Translations under genes and position numbers: made by a program
Notes under the pieces: generated by a model
Told to the model about the DNA's origin: nothing
The model's database searches: none
Seen by the model: the letters and a program-made list of their open reading frames with translations, nothing else
NCBI GenBank assembly: GCA_932521035.1
Contig: OW051493.1
Span: 3,286,001-3,350,000, forward strand
Source of the DNA: Oscheius dolichura
Lineage: Eukaryota; Nematoda; Chromadorea; Rhabditida; Rhabditidae
Direction: 5' to 3'
Length of the DNA stretch: 64,000 nt
In this document: one piece after another, positions 38,608 to 49,846 of the stretch
Layout of the letters: each line of letters opens with the position of its first letter
Position numbering within the stretch: position 1 is the stretch's first letter

Positions 38608-39217
38608 ATGAGTTCAGTTTCACTTGCATGGTGGGAAATGAACGCTTATTTTTGGACGCGATCTTTTTGTGGAAAGCTGGTATTCTGTTGTAGCTATCTC
38701 GTGGCTATTTCGGTATTTTCTCTTTGTGGCTACCCTTCCAAACTTCATTGGTGAGTTTCTCTTGTCTATTTAACATGTCGCTTTCTAGAAATACATCGGC
38801 CTTCTCTACAAAAAATGGTCAAAAACGCTATTGTTCGAGAATTCGCTGGGCATTTCAAAGACGTGTGACTCGTCTGCTAGGTTCTGCTACATTTGACATC
38901 ACCAACATTGAGACACACCTGGAAAAGAAATCAGTACCGGGTTGGAAGAAGATGGGGATCTGCGACGTCCGTCTTCAGATGGAGGAGGGGACGATCAATT
39001 TGGCGGCGGAAATCAAGCAACTTCAACAGGAAATACAGAAGGTATGTTGGAAACATCGTTGTCTTGAGACCAGACCGAATTTCAGCCGATCTTCACTTGG
39101 GCCCAGCCTGTGACAATCCTAGTTGAGAGATCCCAAGCCGGAGGCCTCTTACAGTCGAGTGGGAACGAAGTAGAAGTCGACGCCAGAGAACCGGGCCAGG
39201 ACACCTTCTTCAACTAG
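38608..39217 (+). CDS. Unrecognised multi-exon gene ending in repeat copy B
   Basis: Best model: a hydrophobic first part (LVFCCSYLVAISVFSLCG), an exon reading FDITNIETHLEKKSVPGWKK, ICDVRLQMEEGTINLAAEIK and QLQQEIQK, then after GTATGTTG...TTTCAG the exon PIFTWAQPVTILVERSQAGG LLQ, ending NEVEVDAREPGQDTFFN with the last dozen codons supplied by repeat copy B. The upstream half has a second plausible frame (LFVESWYSVVAISWLFRYFL, then SLQKMVKNAIVREFAGHF), so exon structure there is unresolved. No family recognised; the middle exon has the best coding character. Confidence 0.35.
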
Positions 39218-39577
39218 AAGTCGAAGGTTAGGTTGCTAGGAGGAGGCGGATACTCTCCTTTGGCTGTCCCATGTGGCCGACTCGCTGTCCCTCAATTTTT
39301 AACAAAAGGGGACCCACGACACGGCGTGGGTTTATTTGATTTTTGAAGAAAACTTTTAAAAAAAGTGTAAACATGACCTGATGTGAAGAAAGACGACAGG
39401 CCGACGGCAGAGTAGAAGGAACACTGGTTGGCCGGGAAGCCACGCCGTCTCGACACAATTCGACAAGTCCGGCGCGTCCCTTTTTTTGTCGAGTTAACCA
39501 GATGGGGCAACTGATTTCAAAATCACTTTTATTGGGGAAAAGGATATAATGGAGTTGGAGAAAGAAAAAGAAAGCAG
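39171..39577. repeat. Duplicated element, copy B (about 400 bp)
   Basis: Second copy of the element at 37118-37523, same orientation, about 2.05 kb downstream. It keeps the hairpin (near 39313-39330), the CCACGCCGT complement and the T7 tract. Just after its end a diverged copy of its last 60 bp (CTTTTATTGGTGAAAAGG, about 39600-39660) is repeated in tandem. Confidence 0.85.
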
Positions 39578-40060
39578 ATAGTAGAATTTCTGAGTATCTG
39601 AAATGTTTCTTTTATTGGTGAAAAGGGTAGAATGGACTTGAAGAAAGAGAAAGGAAGCGAGTAACAGTATTTGGGTGCGTCTGAAATGCGATGGCTCGTC
39701 CCTGAGTAGACCAGCCGACCGGCCCCATGTCGGTCCGAATGGAGTATCTGCCGAAAAAGAGCCCCTTGTTTTTCGCTTTTTAGCCCTACTCTCGTCCAGA
39801 AGAGCAGAGGAGATCTACGAGTAGTGCCCGTCTCCGACACCTACTCCAGCTGATAAGGGGGACTGTTTTGGCGCGCCCTCCTCGTATTCCACCGGTACTC
39901 CGGGAGTACACATTCTGTCCCCTGCCACGTCTGGTAGCCACCAATTTAATGGCTGCTTTTATCATTCACCCTTTTACGACTTTGTCAATTCCGCCGCGAG
40001 CTTCTCCGGTCGCGAGGTTTCTCCTAAAAGCCCCTAAAACAATAAAATACCTCCTTTTAG
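39578..40060. other. Intergenic region before aquaporin
   Basis: Contains the tandem tail of repeat B and pyrimidine-rich DNA ending in CCTTTTAG directly before the aquaporin ATG, an outron-like arrangement. No further gene supported. Confidence 0.5.
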
Positions 40061-41841
40061 ATGCCGTCGCCTCCAGCCTCCGAGTTGACGCCTCCTTATC
40101 TCGGCGATTCGGAGGTCCGCGTGAGTTTTGCCACTTTTTAGAAGTGATAGAATGGGCGGGATTACTGTACTTTTGGAGCGGGTGGATTATCTTTTGAACG
40201 TGTTACATGGGGGAGGTCGTTCCATCCCCGGGCTAAGCACTGCTGCCCTCCTAAGCGGTACTTTTTACGCCTTCCCCTATCTTAATCTGCTCTTCTCCTC
40301 GGAGTTCACATTCCTTCCTTCCGCCGTGCAGGGAAAAGCCGTCATCATGGAGACCGTGCCGGTTGGTTGCCCCCGGGTCTTCGGGAAAGCGGAAACGTAG
40401 TCTACTGCCCCACGATGCCCCTGTTCTGCCCTGGCTTTCCAACAATCCCCACCTCCCTCGGCTGACTTAAAACTTGCCAAACTGGAGTGAAGGCCTGACC
40501 TGACATCAAAGCCTCGCGGGGCAGACCGTAAAGGCCCGAGGCCAATCCCCTAACTGACCCCACCCAAGCCGCTTATTAGTCAGCCCCTCTGCCTCCTTTA
40601 TCATCTAATTCGAATGAGCTGTTACATTATGACATTATTAACGACTTGGGAGATAGGCTGGGAGAGGCGTGGTGACTGCCAGTCCTCCCAAATGGTTTCT
40701 CCTTTTCAGCAGTATGCCGCCAACGGCTGGGGAGAGGATGAGGTGGCCGCTGTCTCCCTGCCGATCAAAAAGAAACGGGAATATTCCCTCATTACCAAAT
40801 GTATAGCCGAATTCATAGGAGATTTCACCTTTGTTTTTGTTGGTTCGTTTCTTTGTTTTTCGGGGGAAGAGGAGTCCTTTTCAGGTACAATGCAGGCCTA
40901 CGTCATAGTGGGGCAGACGTCGGACAACCTGGTCCACGCGGCCCTAGCCCACGGCTTTGCCATATTCATCCTCGTGGCTACCATGGGTCACATCAGGTGG
41001 GTAAAACCCCATAAACCATCGGCTCGCCCGGAGGAGAGGGGGTCGATAAGCGGAGTTAATCTAAGGTGGCTTATCGTCAACTGCACAGGGCAAGAATCGG
41101 CCAAATCTAGGGACCAGGGCAATAAAATCATGCGGTAAAAAGGGAACAACTTGTAAAGATTGTACCAAATCATAGAAATCTCTAATTTTAGCGGTGGCCA
41201 CTTTAATCCAGCTGTCTCCTGGTCCATAACTGTTCTTCGCAAAATGCCATGGTGGCATTTTCCTTTCTACATGTTCAGTCAACTTTTAGGTGGCTTCTGT
41301 GGTGCCCTGATGACGGCTGTAATAATAATTACCCTCTATTCAAATTTCAAGATTTAGTTAGTCATGACAAAGACAGAATTGAATGCCTCAAATGCCGGAG
41401 CAACTCTTCTCAGCCTAAATAATCACTGGTGGGAGGGATTGATATCGGAAGCAGTTGTAACATTCTTCCTTTGTCATACTATTCTCAATACGGCCGTCGA
41501 CACCGATGCCAATGTGCTGGCTCCCTTGGCTATTGGATTAACACTATCCATTGACATTCTAGCCACGTAAACCGACTTCGGATTGATTCTAACGAGCTGT
41601 TTAGGGGCGATATTACTGGTGCTTCCATGAATCCGGCACGCTCTTTAGGACCAAACATTGTCGGTTCAATTTTCCTAACAAAACTGCCTGACCATTTCTG
41701 GAATTACCACTACATTTATTGGGCAGGACCGTTTGCTGGCGCCACAGTTGCTTCACTTGTCCACTTGTAAGTAACTTCAAAAAATCCAAAAATCATCGCT
41801 TTAGCTTGTTCGAAGCGAGAGAATACCGCCTTCTAAGGTGA
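40061..41841 (+). CDS. Aquaporin (MIP family)
   Basis: Water or small-solute channel. Exon 1 (40061-40120) [20 protein letters not shown]; after a 589-nt intron exon 2 (40710-40842) gives the N-terminal cytosolic part and TM1 ([20 protein letters not shown]); exon 3 (40885-40996) [20 protein letters not shown] and [14 protein letters not shown]; exon 4 from 41192 the first NPA box [10 protein letters not shown] and TM3; then [35 protein letters not shown], the second NPA box [37 protein letters not shown] and a short tail EAREYRLLR. The Arg after the second NPA is the selectivity-filter Arg; no Asp follows it in glycerol-channel fashion, so an orthodox or AQP8-like channel is more likely than an aquaglyceroporin. 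Exons 1-3 are GC-rich and exons 4 onward AT-rich. AATAAA at about 41876. Confidence 0.9.
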
Positions 41842-44711
41842 GAAGGAACGACCTCATATATGCAAAGAGTCCTGTAATAAACTATTGTAGAAAATTTGTT
41901 TCTTTGTGTAGATCTCTTTAAATAAATCTTTATATTTTTACATTTTCAAACCAAAGATGCTTCACAAACATAACATCTGAAAAAGGGAGTTACAATATAC
42001 AGTGGAGAAGAAACGAAGTAAAAACTATTATAGCGCAAAATCACCAGTTTCCATTACCGAAAAATCTAGTCGATACGAATAGGAGAAGCCCAATATGAAT
42101 AAGATAAATACGCGTGTGAGATAAAGACTTAACTAAACCCTAAACAGAAGGTATCACAAATACGAAATGTTAGAAAAGGTTAGAAACCCCGTTAGATGTA
42201 TCGTACATGATATACACAGAATAAATTAGAAACTTATACAATTGTAGTTCATATAGGAAGCACTGTTGTGGGACTTCTTTTAATAAATCCAGTGAAGAGA
42301 CTTGTAATGAAGCGTAGGCCGCGTTCTCCTCCAGGAACATAAGACATCACAAACCTGAAAGTAGATTGAATATTCCAATCTGGCGGTGTTAGATAGTCTA
42401 TAAAAGAAAATTGCCAAGGCAGCAACTATGCGGCCTCATTCATCATCTCGTCACTATCAAGCTATGTCTTTAGGCTGATGTAAGAAGTCATTTGTCGGCA
42501 ACTTCTCACTCAGCCACAAATTTTTGGACGTTGAAATCGTCAAATGAGAACGTTAATCTTATCCCCACTGGCAAATTCTTTAGAAATTCGATCCCTTCTC
42601 ACGCGCCATCAAGCTGTCCGTGGCATTTCCTCGCGAATTCCATCAAAATGACTTGACAAGAATGCTTGGCTGGTAAATTGTAACGCTGCAGAAATCACAT
42701 CAAAAAATTTGGCTGGGTCCAGATGGTCCTCATCAGCCAGGAGAATCCAAAGAACAAAAGAATACTTTTGAGGCTGATGGACATCGGCTCAAACTTTAGC
42801 CGCGAGAAACAAATGTTCAGCGATATTTTCCCATTCGAACGTCTTGGGTTTCCCCGTGGGTGACGTAAGGAACAGTTTGAGGCGTTCAGACAACAATAGC
42901 CTCACGTTTCAACAAAATTAGCACATACCGCTCCTCCGTAAGTTTAAGAGGATTGAAAAAAGGGCAGTATAATCTTTCTAACTTTACAAAATGTTGTAGT
43001 CGCGGTAGGAGCATTTTATACTAAGCCAAGTTTTTGGAAAAGGGTACCCCTATTGAAAGAAAGGGAAAGGAGGGATTATACGTAATCACAGCGCTAATTG
43101 TTTCCGATTTTGCCAACACCAGAGGCTTTGAAAGCGAGCACCAAGGATCGCGACATCCTATCCCACGTATTTTTAGGATGGGGCCACAGAGGCTCAGGAA
43201 AAGCGGCCGTCAACCCGGCAGACGAACGCAATTCGTGATCACTTCCGCCTGAACACATGACAGCAAGAGCTGTCCTGGTGTATTACAACATCCGATAAGA
43301 CGTTGAAGTTGTAAATCGTTAAACGAATCACCCAGGTGCGGGTGAGTTCAAGACCACATCCAAAAATATTCCACGTAGATGCCAAAGCATTTCGTTTTAT
43401 ATTTCTAAATTCTCGCAAACAAGACGGCCCTACCGTAAGAAGATCATTAAAAAACTGCGCTGTATAAAAAGTGTAAAGAAATGCCTTTAGCTTGCTGAGC
43501 ACTCTAATTTTTTTTCGTGATACCCAGCAAAATGGCAAATTTGTGCTTGAGGGTGCTGCCATTAGTTTTATCGCCTCGTTAGGCATAAAGTTTTAATGCC
43601 ATCGGAATGCTGAACATGGCTTCCAGCTTAAAGTTATTATCAAACGGAATCATAAAGAAAAGTGTTTACAATCCGAAACTGAGTTTTCAAAAGAAAATTA
43701 AAGAATCCACACGCTATCCTTCCTTTAAATTTTAGGACAACATCATTTTAAAACTAAAGTCGAATTCAACTGCAAGAAAAACAATAGAAAAAAAACTAAC
43801 CAAAGAAGTGAAAATCCTTGGAAAATGGAAGCCAATAACGTGAAGATCGTGCTCTGAAGCTGAAAAACATCTATTAGTAAAGTGGCTAAAAAGGCATAAA
43901 GACAATTTATCTCCTATTCAGAAGCTCATCCGTCTGTATTATGTGTTTATGTATAAGTACATGTCTGTCCTTGGCAAAGCACTTGTATTGTCACGGAATG
44001 GTGTCCCGCAAAATTCGTCAGTGGCTTACGACCTACTCCGGTTGCTTGACAACCCATCCACTCGGACAACAACGGGTAGAAATCGGATGAAAGTGTATTT
44101 TTAGAGCTTGCTCCATGCAATAACCGTATTTTTAATAATCAAGCATCCAATTTCGTAGTTGAAATCAGTTTTTCACAACACTACAACAATCAACTGGAAC
44201 CTATTATAAACACTATGCTTTGGGATTTAGCTTTAAATCATTCTGTTTATACCCAAAACTCATATTATGCGAGACCACACGATTTCTATGGCGATTCCGG
44301 AACTCAACTCCAGTGTGACGTCTCTGCGCACTTCCGTAATTTACTCTCGTTGGTGAGCCCACATAACAGAACCTCGCCCTACTGGTTCCTCCGGAATCCC
44401 ATTCTCGCGACATGAACATTCTTGGTTCCTTTGATAGACGACTTGATTCCTCGAAAGATCGCTTTAAGCGTCAGCTGTGCTTCCAACCCATGGGCGTGGC
44501 TAGCAGGCCATTCCCTCGGCCCGGCTACCATTTTCTCACCCATTTTATTCTAAAATTCGATGTCTTGGTTCTACGCATATCTTCACCACCTGCCGCTCTT
44601 TTATTTACTCCCCAAACCAACTTATAACCGCCTTCTAATTGCATTTGGCTTCGTCAATCTTGCCTTCGCATCTGTTTCACGACATCGATGATAGGATTTC
44701 AGGTTTTTTAA
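41842..44711. other. Long AT-rich intergenic region
   Basis: About 2.9 kb without an intact gene. It holds the decayed coding relic listed separately and, near 44.2-44.6 kb, open frames of 65-70 codons without conserved features. The last bases form an acceptor (GATTTCAG) before calmodulin. Confidence 0.55.
42440..42895 (-). pseudogene. Decayed protein-coding relic, family unknown
   Basis: One minus-strand frame reads like protein over about 450 bp but is cut by stops, mostly TGA: RLKLFLTSPTGKPKTFEWEN, IAEHLFLAAKV, stop, QPQKYSFVLWILLADEDHLD, PAKFFDVISAALQFTSQAF, SHFDGIREEMPRTA, stop, WRVRRDRISKEFASGDKI, stop. Several stops sit where CGA to TGA would explain them. The higher-coordinate side (to about 43590) may hold more of it. 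Could be an old transposon or gene copy; no family is named. Chance is possible but amino-acid composition favours a relic. Confidence 0.4.
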
Positions 44712-46119
44712 ATGGGAGATTCACGCCGAGTCTCATTGTTCAATCGATGGCAAGCTAAGCAAAACACCGTAGTTACGGGATTAGAGGGGATCAATGAGGA
44801 AGAGCTAATTGAATACAAGGAGGCCTTCAGGTTGTTTGACAAGGTTCGTTTCGGGCTCAAATGGCATTTTTGAAGAGGTCCGCAGTCCAGTGTTGCTGGA
44901 TTTGTTTTAAATCTGTTTTGCACAAAAAAAAATCGAAAGTTAGAGGTTTCGAGTAGCCATTTGGTTGTGGCATAGTTCATAAATTACGCGAATCAATTCA
45001 TTCCCTATCGCCATCAATTGTGAAGGGTTTTATAAAAATCGGCAGATATTTTTCAATAAAAGCTGGATTTTTCTTTGAATGGTGTCACAAGGCCGATCTC
45101 CTTCAACATGTCGCCAGCTGTGCGGAAAATGTTATGTACTTGGACTCACAAGGCTTATTTCAGGATGGCAACGGGTCTATATCATCAAAAGAACTGGGAG
45201 TAGCAATGAGATCGTTGGGACAAAATCCTACCGAACAGGAACTACAGGATATGGTGAATGAAGTTGATATAGATGGCAGCGGAACTATCGACTTTGCAGA
45301 ATTTTGTCAAATGATGAAACGAATGAATAAGGTAAGCCTTAATATTCGCGCAAACTGAAGTATTCCCTAATGCAAAGTAAATCATCCCGCCCGCATACTA
45401 TTCCGTGTTTACGGTCATCTAAAGGAACGACACTCAATCAAGAGGCCTCGAGAGATTACTCCGCGAGAAGTGACGAATCTCTCAGAACAATATACCCGCA
45501 TGCACCTGAGGGGTATAGGTAGAAAGGAATTATTATGTTTGTTGAAGTCGGATGTATAGCAACAAATTAATTTTTTAGGAAAACGACAGTGAGATGATTC
45601 GAGAGGCTTTCCGCGTATTCGACCGGGATGGAAATGGTCATTAGCCCCTCATCTTATTAAGAAATTATTTTTAGGCTATATAACAGCTGATGAGTTTCGC
45701 TATTTCATGACAAATATGGGCGAGCAGTTCAGCGATCAAGAGGTTGACGAGATCATAGCTGAAGTGGATATTGACGGAGACGGACAGGTAGTTTTTAGTG
45801 TTACAAATTCATTTATCTGACCTCCTTGTTTTTGTTCAAGCATGATGCGGAAGACCCACATTCCTTGAGACAACTGTTTTCAATAGCTAGCCCGTCAGCA
45901 CCCTGATAAATTCCCAACAGAAAACAAGGTCTCTAAAACATATAATATCTTCTTCTGATTGAGAAGCCCTTATGGAGGGTGTTTTTCTATCTTGTGATGA
46001 ATGAATTGCGTAGGAGCCCAATCAAATTAAATCCCCGATTGTTACTTTCTTTCTAGAAATATGAGTTGTTTCAGATTGATTACGAAGAGTTCGTACAAAT
46101 GTTTGCTGGTAAGGGGTGA
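44712..46119 (+). CDS. Calmodulin-like EF-hand protein (CAL-1/CAL-2 type)
   Basis: Calcium sensor with four EF-hands, closer to nematode CAL-1 than to canonical calmodulin. Exon 1 has a 36-residue N-terminal extension ([17 protein letters not shown], basic) before [16 protein letters not shown]. Loops: [34 protein letters not shown] and DIDGDGQIDYEE, each with the expected Asp/Glu ligands. Between them are [40 protein letters not shown] and [21 protein letters not shown]-terminus [11 protein letters not shown]. Introns are larger than usual here (about 220-330 nt). The N-terminal Gly after Met and basic residues raise the possibility of N-myristoylation (MGDSRR), which is inference. Confidence 0.92.
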
Positions 46120-46219
46120 GATCTTTTCCGTTCAAAAGAAGTGATATTGAATAACAGGTTGTGCGAGCTATGTATATAAACCCCCATTATCTTATTTTAA
46201 ATAAAACTTATGATATGCT

Positions 46220-48991
46220 CTAAAAATGTCCGAGAATAGCCTAATTTTGTACAAACTACCTCGTTGAATTCCCAACTCAATAGTAGAACTATAAACAAAT
46301 ACGACTTACCCAGAGAGAGGAGTAGAGGGTTGCGAAAAGTGCCGAGAAGTAGCAGACTGTCACCAAACGACGTTGTTCTGATAGAAGATGTTGCAGGTAT
46401 GACCTCGGTCCCCACAAAAATGAAAAGCTGAAACAAATAATAATATGCGTATCTTTCATCATTCCTTTTTTAGATGTTAGTGGGTTATGGAAAGAAACCC
46501 TTCAACATTAAGCATCAATCTGATGCTTTTCTTCCCAAAATAACTTGCGTGACTTTAGTCAAAAGTTGAAACGCATTCAAACTGACAAAGAACTCTCTAG
46601 GGAATTAACATAAAACACAACCGGAGACAATCGTCCTATCACTCCCTCAAGCATCGTAAATGGTGTTTCCGTTGTAAAGAACCTACTTAGAAAAGATACC
46701 TATTGACAACCCATTAATCTTTCCCAACACATCCCTCACAAAACCAAAAAAAAGAGCAATTCTGCAAGCTATTTAGTCAGCGAATTGCTAAAATTTATCA
46801 CGTTGTTTTATATGCCTCTTTTTCGTCCACTGAAACCGGCCATGCTGGCCAACATGGAGGGGCTCCTCATTTAATTAACTAATCTAAATAGGATCATGCG
46901 CCAGAACAATTGGCATGTTTGCTACATATTCTTAGACTTATTCCTAGATACGGGGAATGGCAAATTTAATAGAAAAGAAGATAAGCAAACCTCATTAATA
47001 GCATAACTGAACCAAGAGTGTTTAATGCTGCAAATTTCCTCGTAGAGACAATAATAACAGGGATCAAGAACATTGCCTGAAACCTTCGTATGAGCCGAAA
47101 CTTCCGTCAATATTGGGTAATTTCAGTTTTATGTTTCAATATTGTTTCTAGTGAAACGCCGCTGCGTGGGATAATCCGTCTCTTGGTTTTGAATTGCACC
47201 GTCTGAATAAATAAAAGCAGTGAAAAAAAATGCCTTTCCTCTATATCACAGACAAAAATAACCTAATTCCCAATATTTCTTTTTTTTTTAACTGAACTTC
47301 ATGTTTAAAAATTCCTGCCCCAATACAAACCCTAGCTAAACTGACGTCATAGACGCAGACACGCTCTATTCGCCATTCAAAATACGCTATTGCCCATTTA
47401 ACTTCAATATTTCCAGTATACTCCGTGTTTACAGATGTCGTGTAAATCTATGCATAGTTCAAGTAGATTGGAACAAATAAGAAAAGAATTGAAAGGAGCT
47501 CAAAATGGAACGCATAAAGAACTATTGGAATTAAAAGAGGCATTGAGAATAGGAGGATTAAAGGAATTGGAAAAAGCCCACGAAGAGTATGAGGTTTGCC
47601 CTTTTTTAAAACAAAATGTACTAGTTGTTATGACAACATTCTCATTTTAGATGGAATTATGCGACTTAAAAGACGCATATGAAAGAAAAATTAGAAATTG
47701 TGAAATGGAACATATCAATGGAATTAAAAACGCCAGAGAGGAATTACTAAAGGTAATGGAAAAATTCAAAATGAAGAAAATGACAACATAGGAAATTGAA
47801 GACAATGAGAGGATAGCTGAATTAGAATTTAACACGGCTGAAATTGGTAGAATTAGTCAAGTGAACCCGGAAAACGGTAAAAAGACACTTAGAGGGTAAC
47901 TGAAAGGCGAACAGTCCAAAAATGCATTAAAATGATTTTAGAAGAGGTGGAGGAGACCTAATTGTACCGCCATCATACCTCAATGCAAACCCAAAACCTG
48001 CTACACCCAGTATTACCCAAGCTGCCCAATTTTTACTTAGTGAAACGGAAATAGCAGCGGATCTACGTGCAATAACTAAGGCGGTAGAACTTACATCCCC
48101 CACAAAGGTATAATTTGCTCAACTAGAAAAAAAAAACATGGTCCATTAGACAAATCGCCGTGACGTACATCTTTCAAAACAAAAATTGTCCTACGAAACT
48201 AAAGCGTGAGTATACCTTTGCCCAGATTAGTATGGATGTTTGTGCATATTTAGATTCAAACAAGGAGAGGAGGTTCTCGTAGAAAATAATGAATATGGAA
48301 AGTTTCAAGCTAGAATTGATCAAATTAATGACAATGTTGTGATATTCAAGGTAAGCACTTACGAAATTGCATAAAGAAAGCAAAATTAAGGCTACCCTTG
48401 GATGGGATACTCGGCAAATCCATGCCTCATGCGCGGATCTTCAAGAAGGACGGGTAGTCATTCTCAAAAAGAGAGCAACATAATTTCAATTTTTTAAAAT
48501 AAATTTTACAAAAAAAACTGACGTACCGTAGAAAAACAGAACATGGCTCCGATCATACACATAAAAAAAGCAACTATTCGTTGTGTACGAGATAATCCAA
48601 AAACACTCTCGTCAGACGAAAACCACCCAGATGACTTTCTAAAGACTTCACCTGCAGGAAAAAAAAATGTTGAAACCTGTTTTTTGATTGAGGAAGTTGC
48701 CCATCTCCAAATTCACCAGTAAGGGATTCTGAATCGGCTTCACTTCTAGATAACAACGGTAAACCACTGAAATAGTGTTAATGTAAAACACAATAAAAAC
48801 ATAACCACAATAACCTGCTTTAAACGAAACGCATTGAAAGACAGTATGATAAAATAAAAAAAATACCTTATTGAGCTGGAAAGTTTATTTTTTAAGTCGC
48901 CGAAACTGCTGAAAGAGGCTGACCCAATTCCACTGGTTATTCCACTTGATTTCTTTTTCTGTTCATTGACAAAGGCTTCCAAAGCCGACAT
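46220..48991 (-). CDS. SFT2-domain vesicle-traffic protein (SFT2D3-like)
   Basis: Golgi/endosome tetraspanning protein related to yeast Sft2 and human SFT2D3. Exons at 48.99-48.54 kb: MSALEAFVNEQKKKSSGITS, FGDLKNKLSSSISGLPLLSR, GEVFRKSSGWFSSDESVF, GLSRTQRIVAFFMCMIGAMF and CFST. A long intron (about 48.5-47.08 kb) follows, then AMFLIPVIIVSTRKFAALNT LGSV, and after another intron SFLWGPRSYLQHLLSEQRRL and YFSALFATLYSSLW. This matches SFT2D3 in order (RARKFALLWSLGS; LLYMAALGATLFAALGLH). After TM3 I cannot find the expected last hydrophobic exon; the frame seems to end at 46220, so the C-terminus is incomplete or missed. The long intron contains the Sds3-like gene on the opposite strand. ATG follows CTATTTAG. 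Confidence 0.78.
47435..48483 (+). CDS. Sds3/BRMS1-family Sin3-HDAC corepressor subunit, nested gene
   Basis: Nuclear subunit of the Sin3 histone deacetylase complex. Exons with introns of about 40-60 nt give a coiled coil (SRLEQIRKELKGAQNGTHKE, LKDAYERKIRNCEMEHINGI, NAREELLKEIEDNERIAELE), then a linker, AAQFLLSETEIAADLRAITK (compare human SUDS3 LNYLLTDEQIMEDLRTLNK), and a C-terminal domain QGEEVLVENNEYGKFQARID, VVIFKATLGWDTRQIHASCA, ending DLQEGRVVILKKRAT like the SUDS3 end GLFVIRRRSAA. The ATG is immediately preceded by a TTTACAG acceptor. The whole gene lies inside the long intron of the SFT2-like gene, on the other strand. Confidence 0.82.
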
Positions 48992-49139
48992 AAACGCCTA
49001 AATAGTTATCACATACAAAAGCACACATGTATCAAAGTGTTAAAAGCATTCAACGGATATCAGGTATAATATTTTAACGAGCACTTGTTTTCTTTCGACG
49101 AACTTTATCTACAATTACTAAGATACGAATCATGAATAT

Positions 49140-49778
49140 CTAATGATGAGCGTCCCAGGATGTAGTCCCATGGCGTGTATATTGGTAAAGCTCTTCTGCA
49201 GCTATAAGGAGAGCGGCAACACCAACTCCGGCCTTCCATCCAGGCATAATTAGCTAAAATATTAAAATGTAAAAACGGCATATAGAGACTAAGCAACACT
49301 ATTCTCATAAATGGCAAGAACTGATAGTGCGCTTTTTCTTATATATATATATATATATATATATGCAAACATGTTTATATATATTGCAAGAAATGCCGCT
49401 AGTTTGCTTATTTCTAAGACTTTTTCGAGAAGAAATTATGTACTCCGTTTGACACACATTATTGAACTATTTATGTGCTATACTTCTAAATGACGTGGCA
49501 TAGAACAACTGAAATAACAATAACAAAATGCCACATACCTTTTTGAAATGAGCCCATTGGCCAACAACATGAGGATATTGACGATCATAAAGATACACAT
49601 AATTTCTAAAGTGACGCGTACATAAAAGTTGAAACGAATCAAACCTGATCCAAGGATCCTTGAGACCAAGTTGTGCTAGTCTCTTCTCATGAGCAAGTAA
49701 TTCGGGAAATTTCTGATAATCGTTGTAAATTGTGTACTTGGGGATATTAAAAGGCTCGTGGTGGTGACCGCCTCCCAT
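49140..49778 (-). CDS. NDUFB3: NADH:ubiquinone oxidoreductase subunit B3 (NDUFB3/B12)
   Basis: Single-pass accessory subunit of mitochondrial complex I, inner membrane. Three exons: MGGGHHHEPFNIPKYTIYND, FPELLAHEKRLAQLGLKDPW then IRN; YVYLYDRQYPHVVGQWAHFK; and LIMPGWKAGVGVAALLIAAE then ELYQYTRHGTTSWDAHH. His-rich N-terminus, the LAQLGLKDPWIRN block (human LAAKGLRDPWGRN) and a single TM near the C-terminus with final His residues all fit. The second intron (about 280 nt) contains a (TA)n repeat. A TTTTCAG acceptor lies one base before the ATG. It stands between the DTWD1-like fragment and SFT2 in a tightly spaced same-strand series. Confidence 0.9.
49340..49364. repeat. (TA)n microsatellite
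   Basis: Twelve TA units inside the second NDUFB3 intron. Likely length-polymorphic. Confidence 0.95.
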
Positions 49779-49846
49779 GCTGAAAATTGAATTGAATTAG
49801 GCATTTTCCAGAAGTGTGGAACGAAAAATAAGAAAATAACGCGTTC

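Noticed and set aside
37174-39458. Near-identical 76-codon minus frames in both repeat copies
   Set aside because: Similarity comes from the DNA duplication; the frames contain a run from the poly-T/A tract and have no start context or motif.
43239-43586. A 115-codon minus frame
   Set aside because: Not accepted as an intact gene because the same strand continues into the stop-ridden relic and there is no sensible start or splice site.
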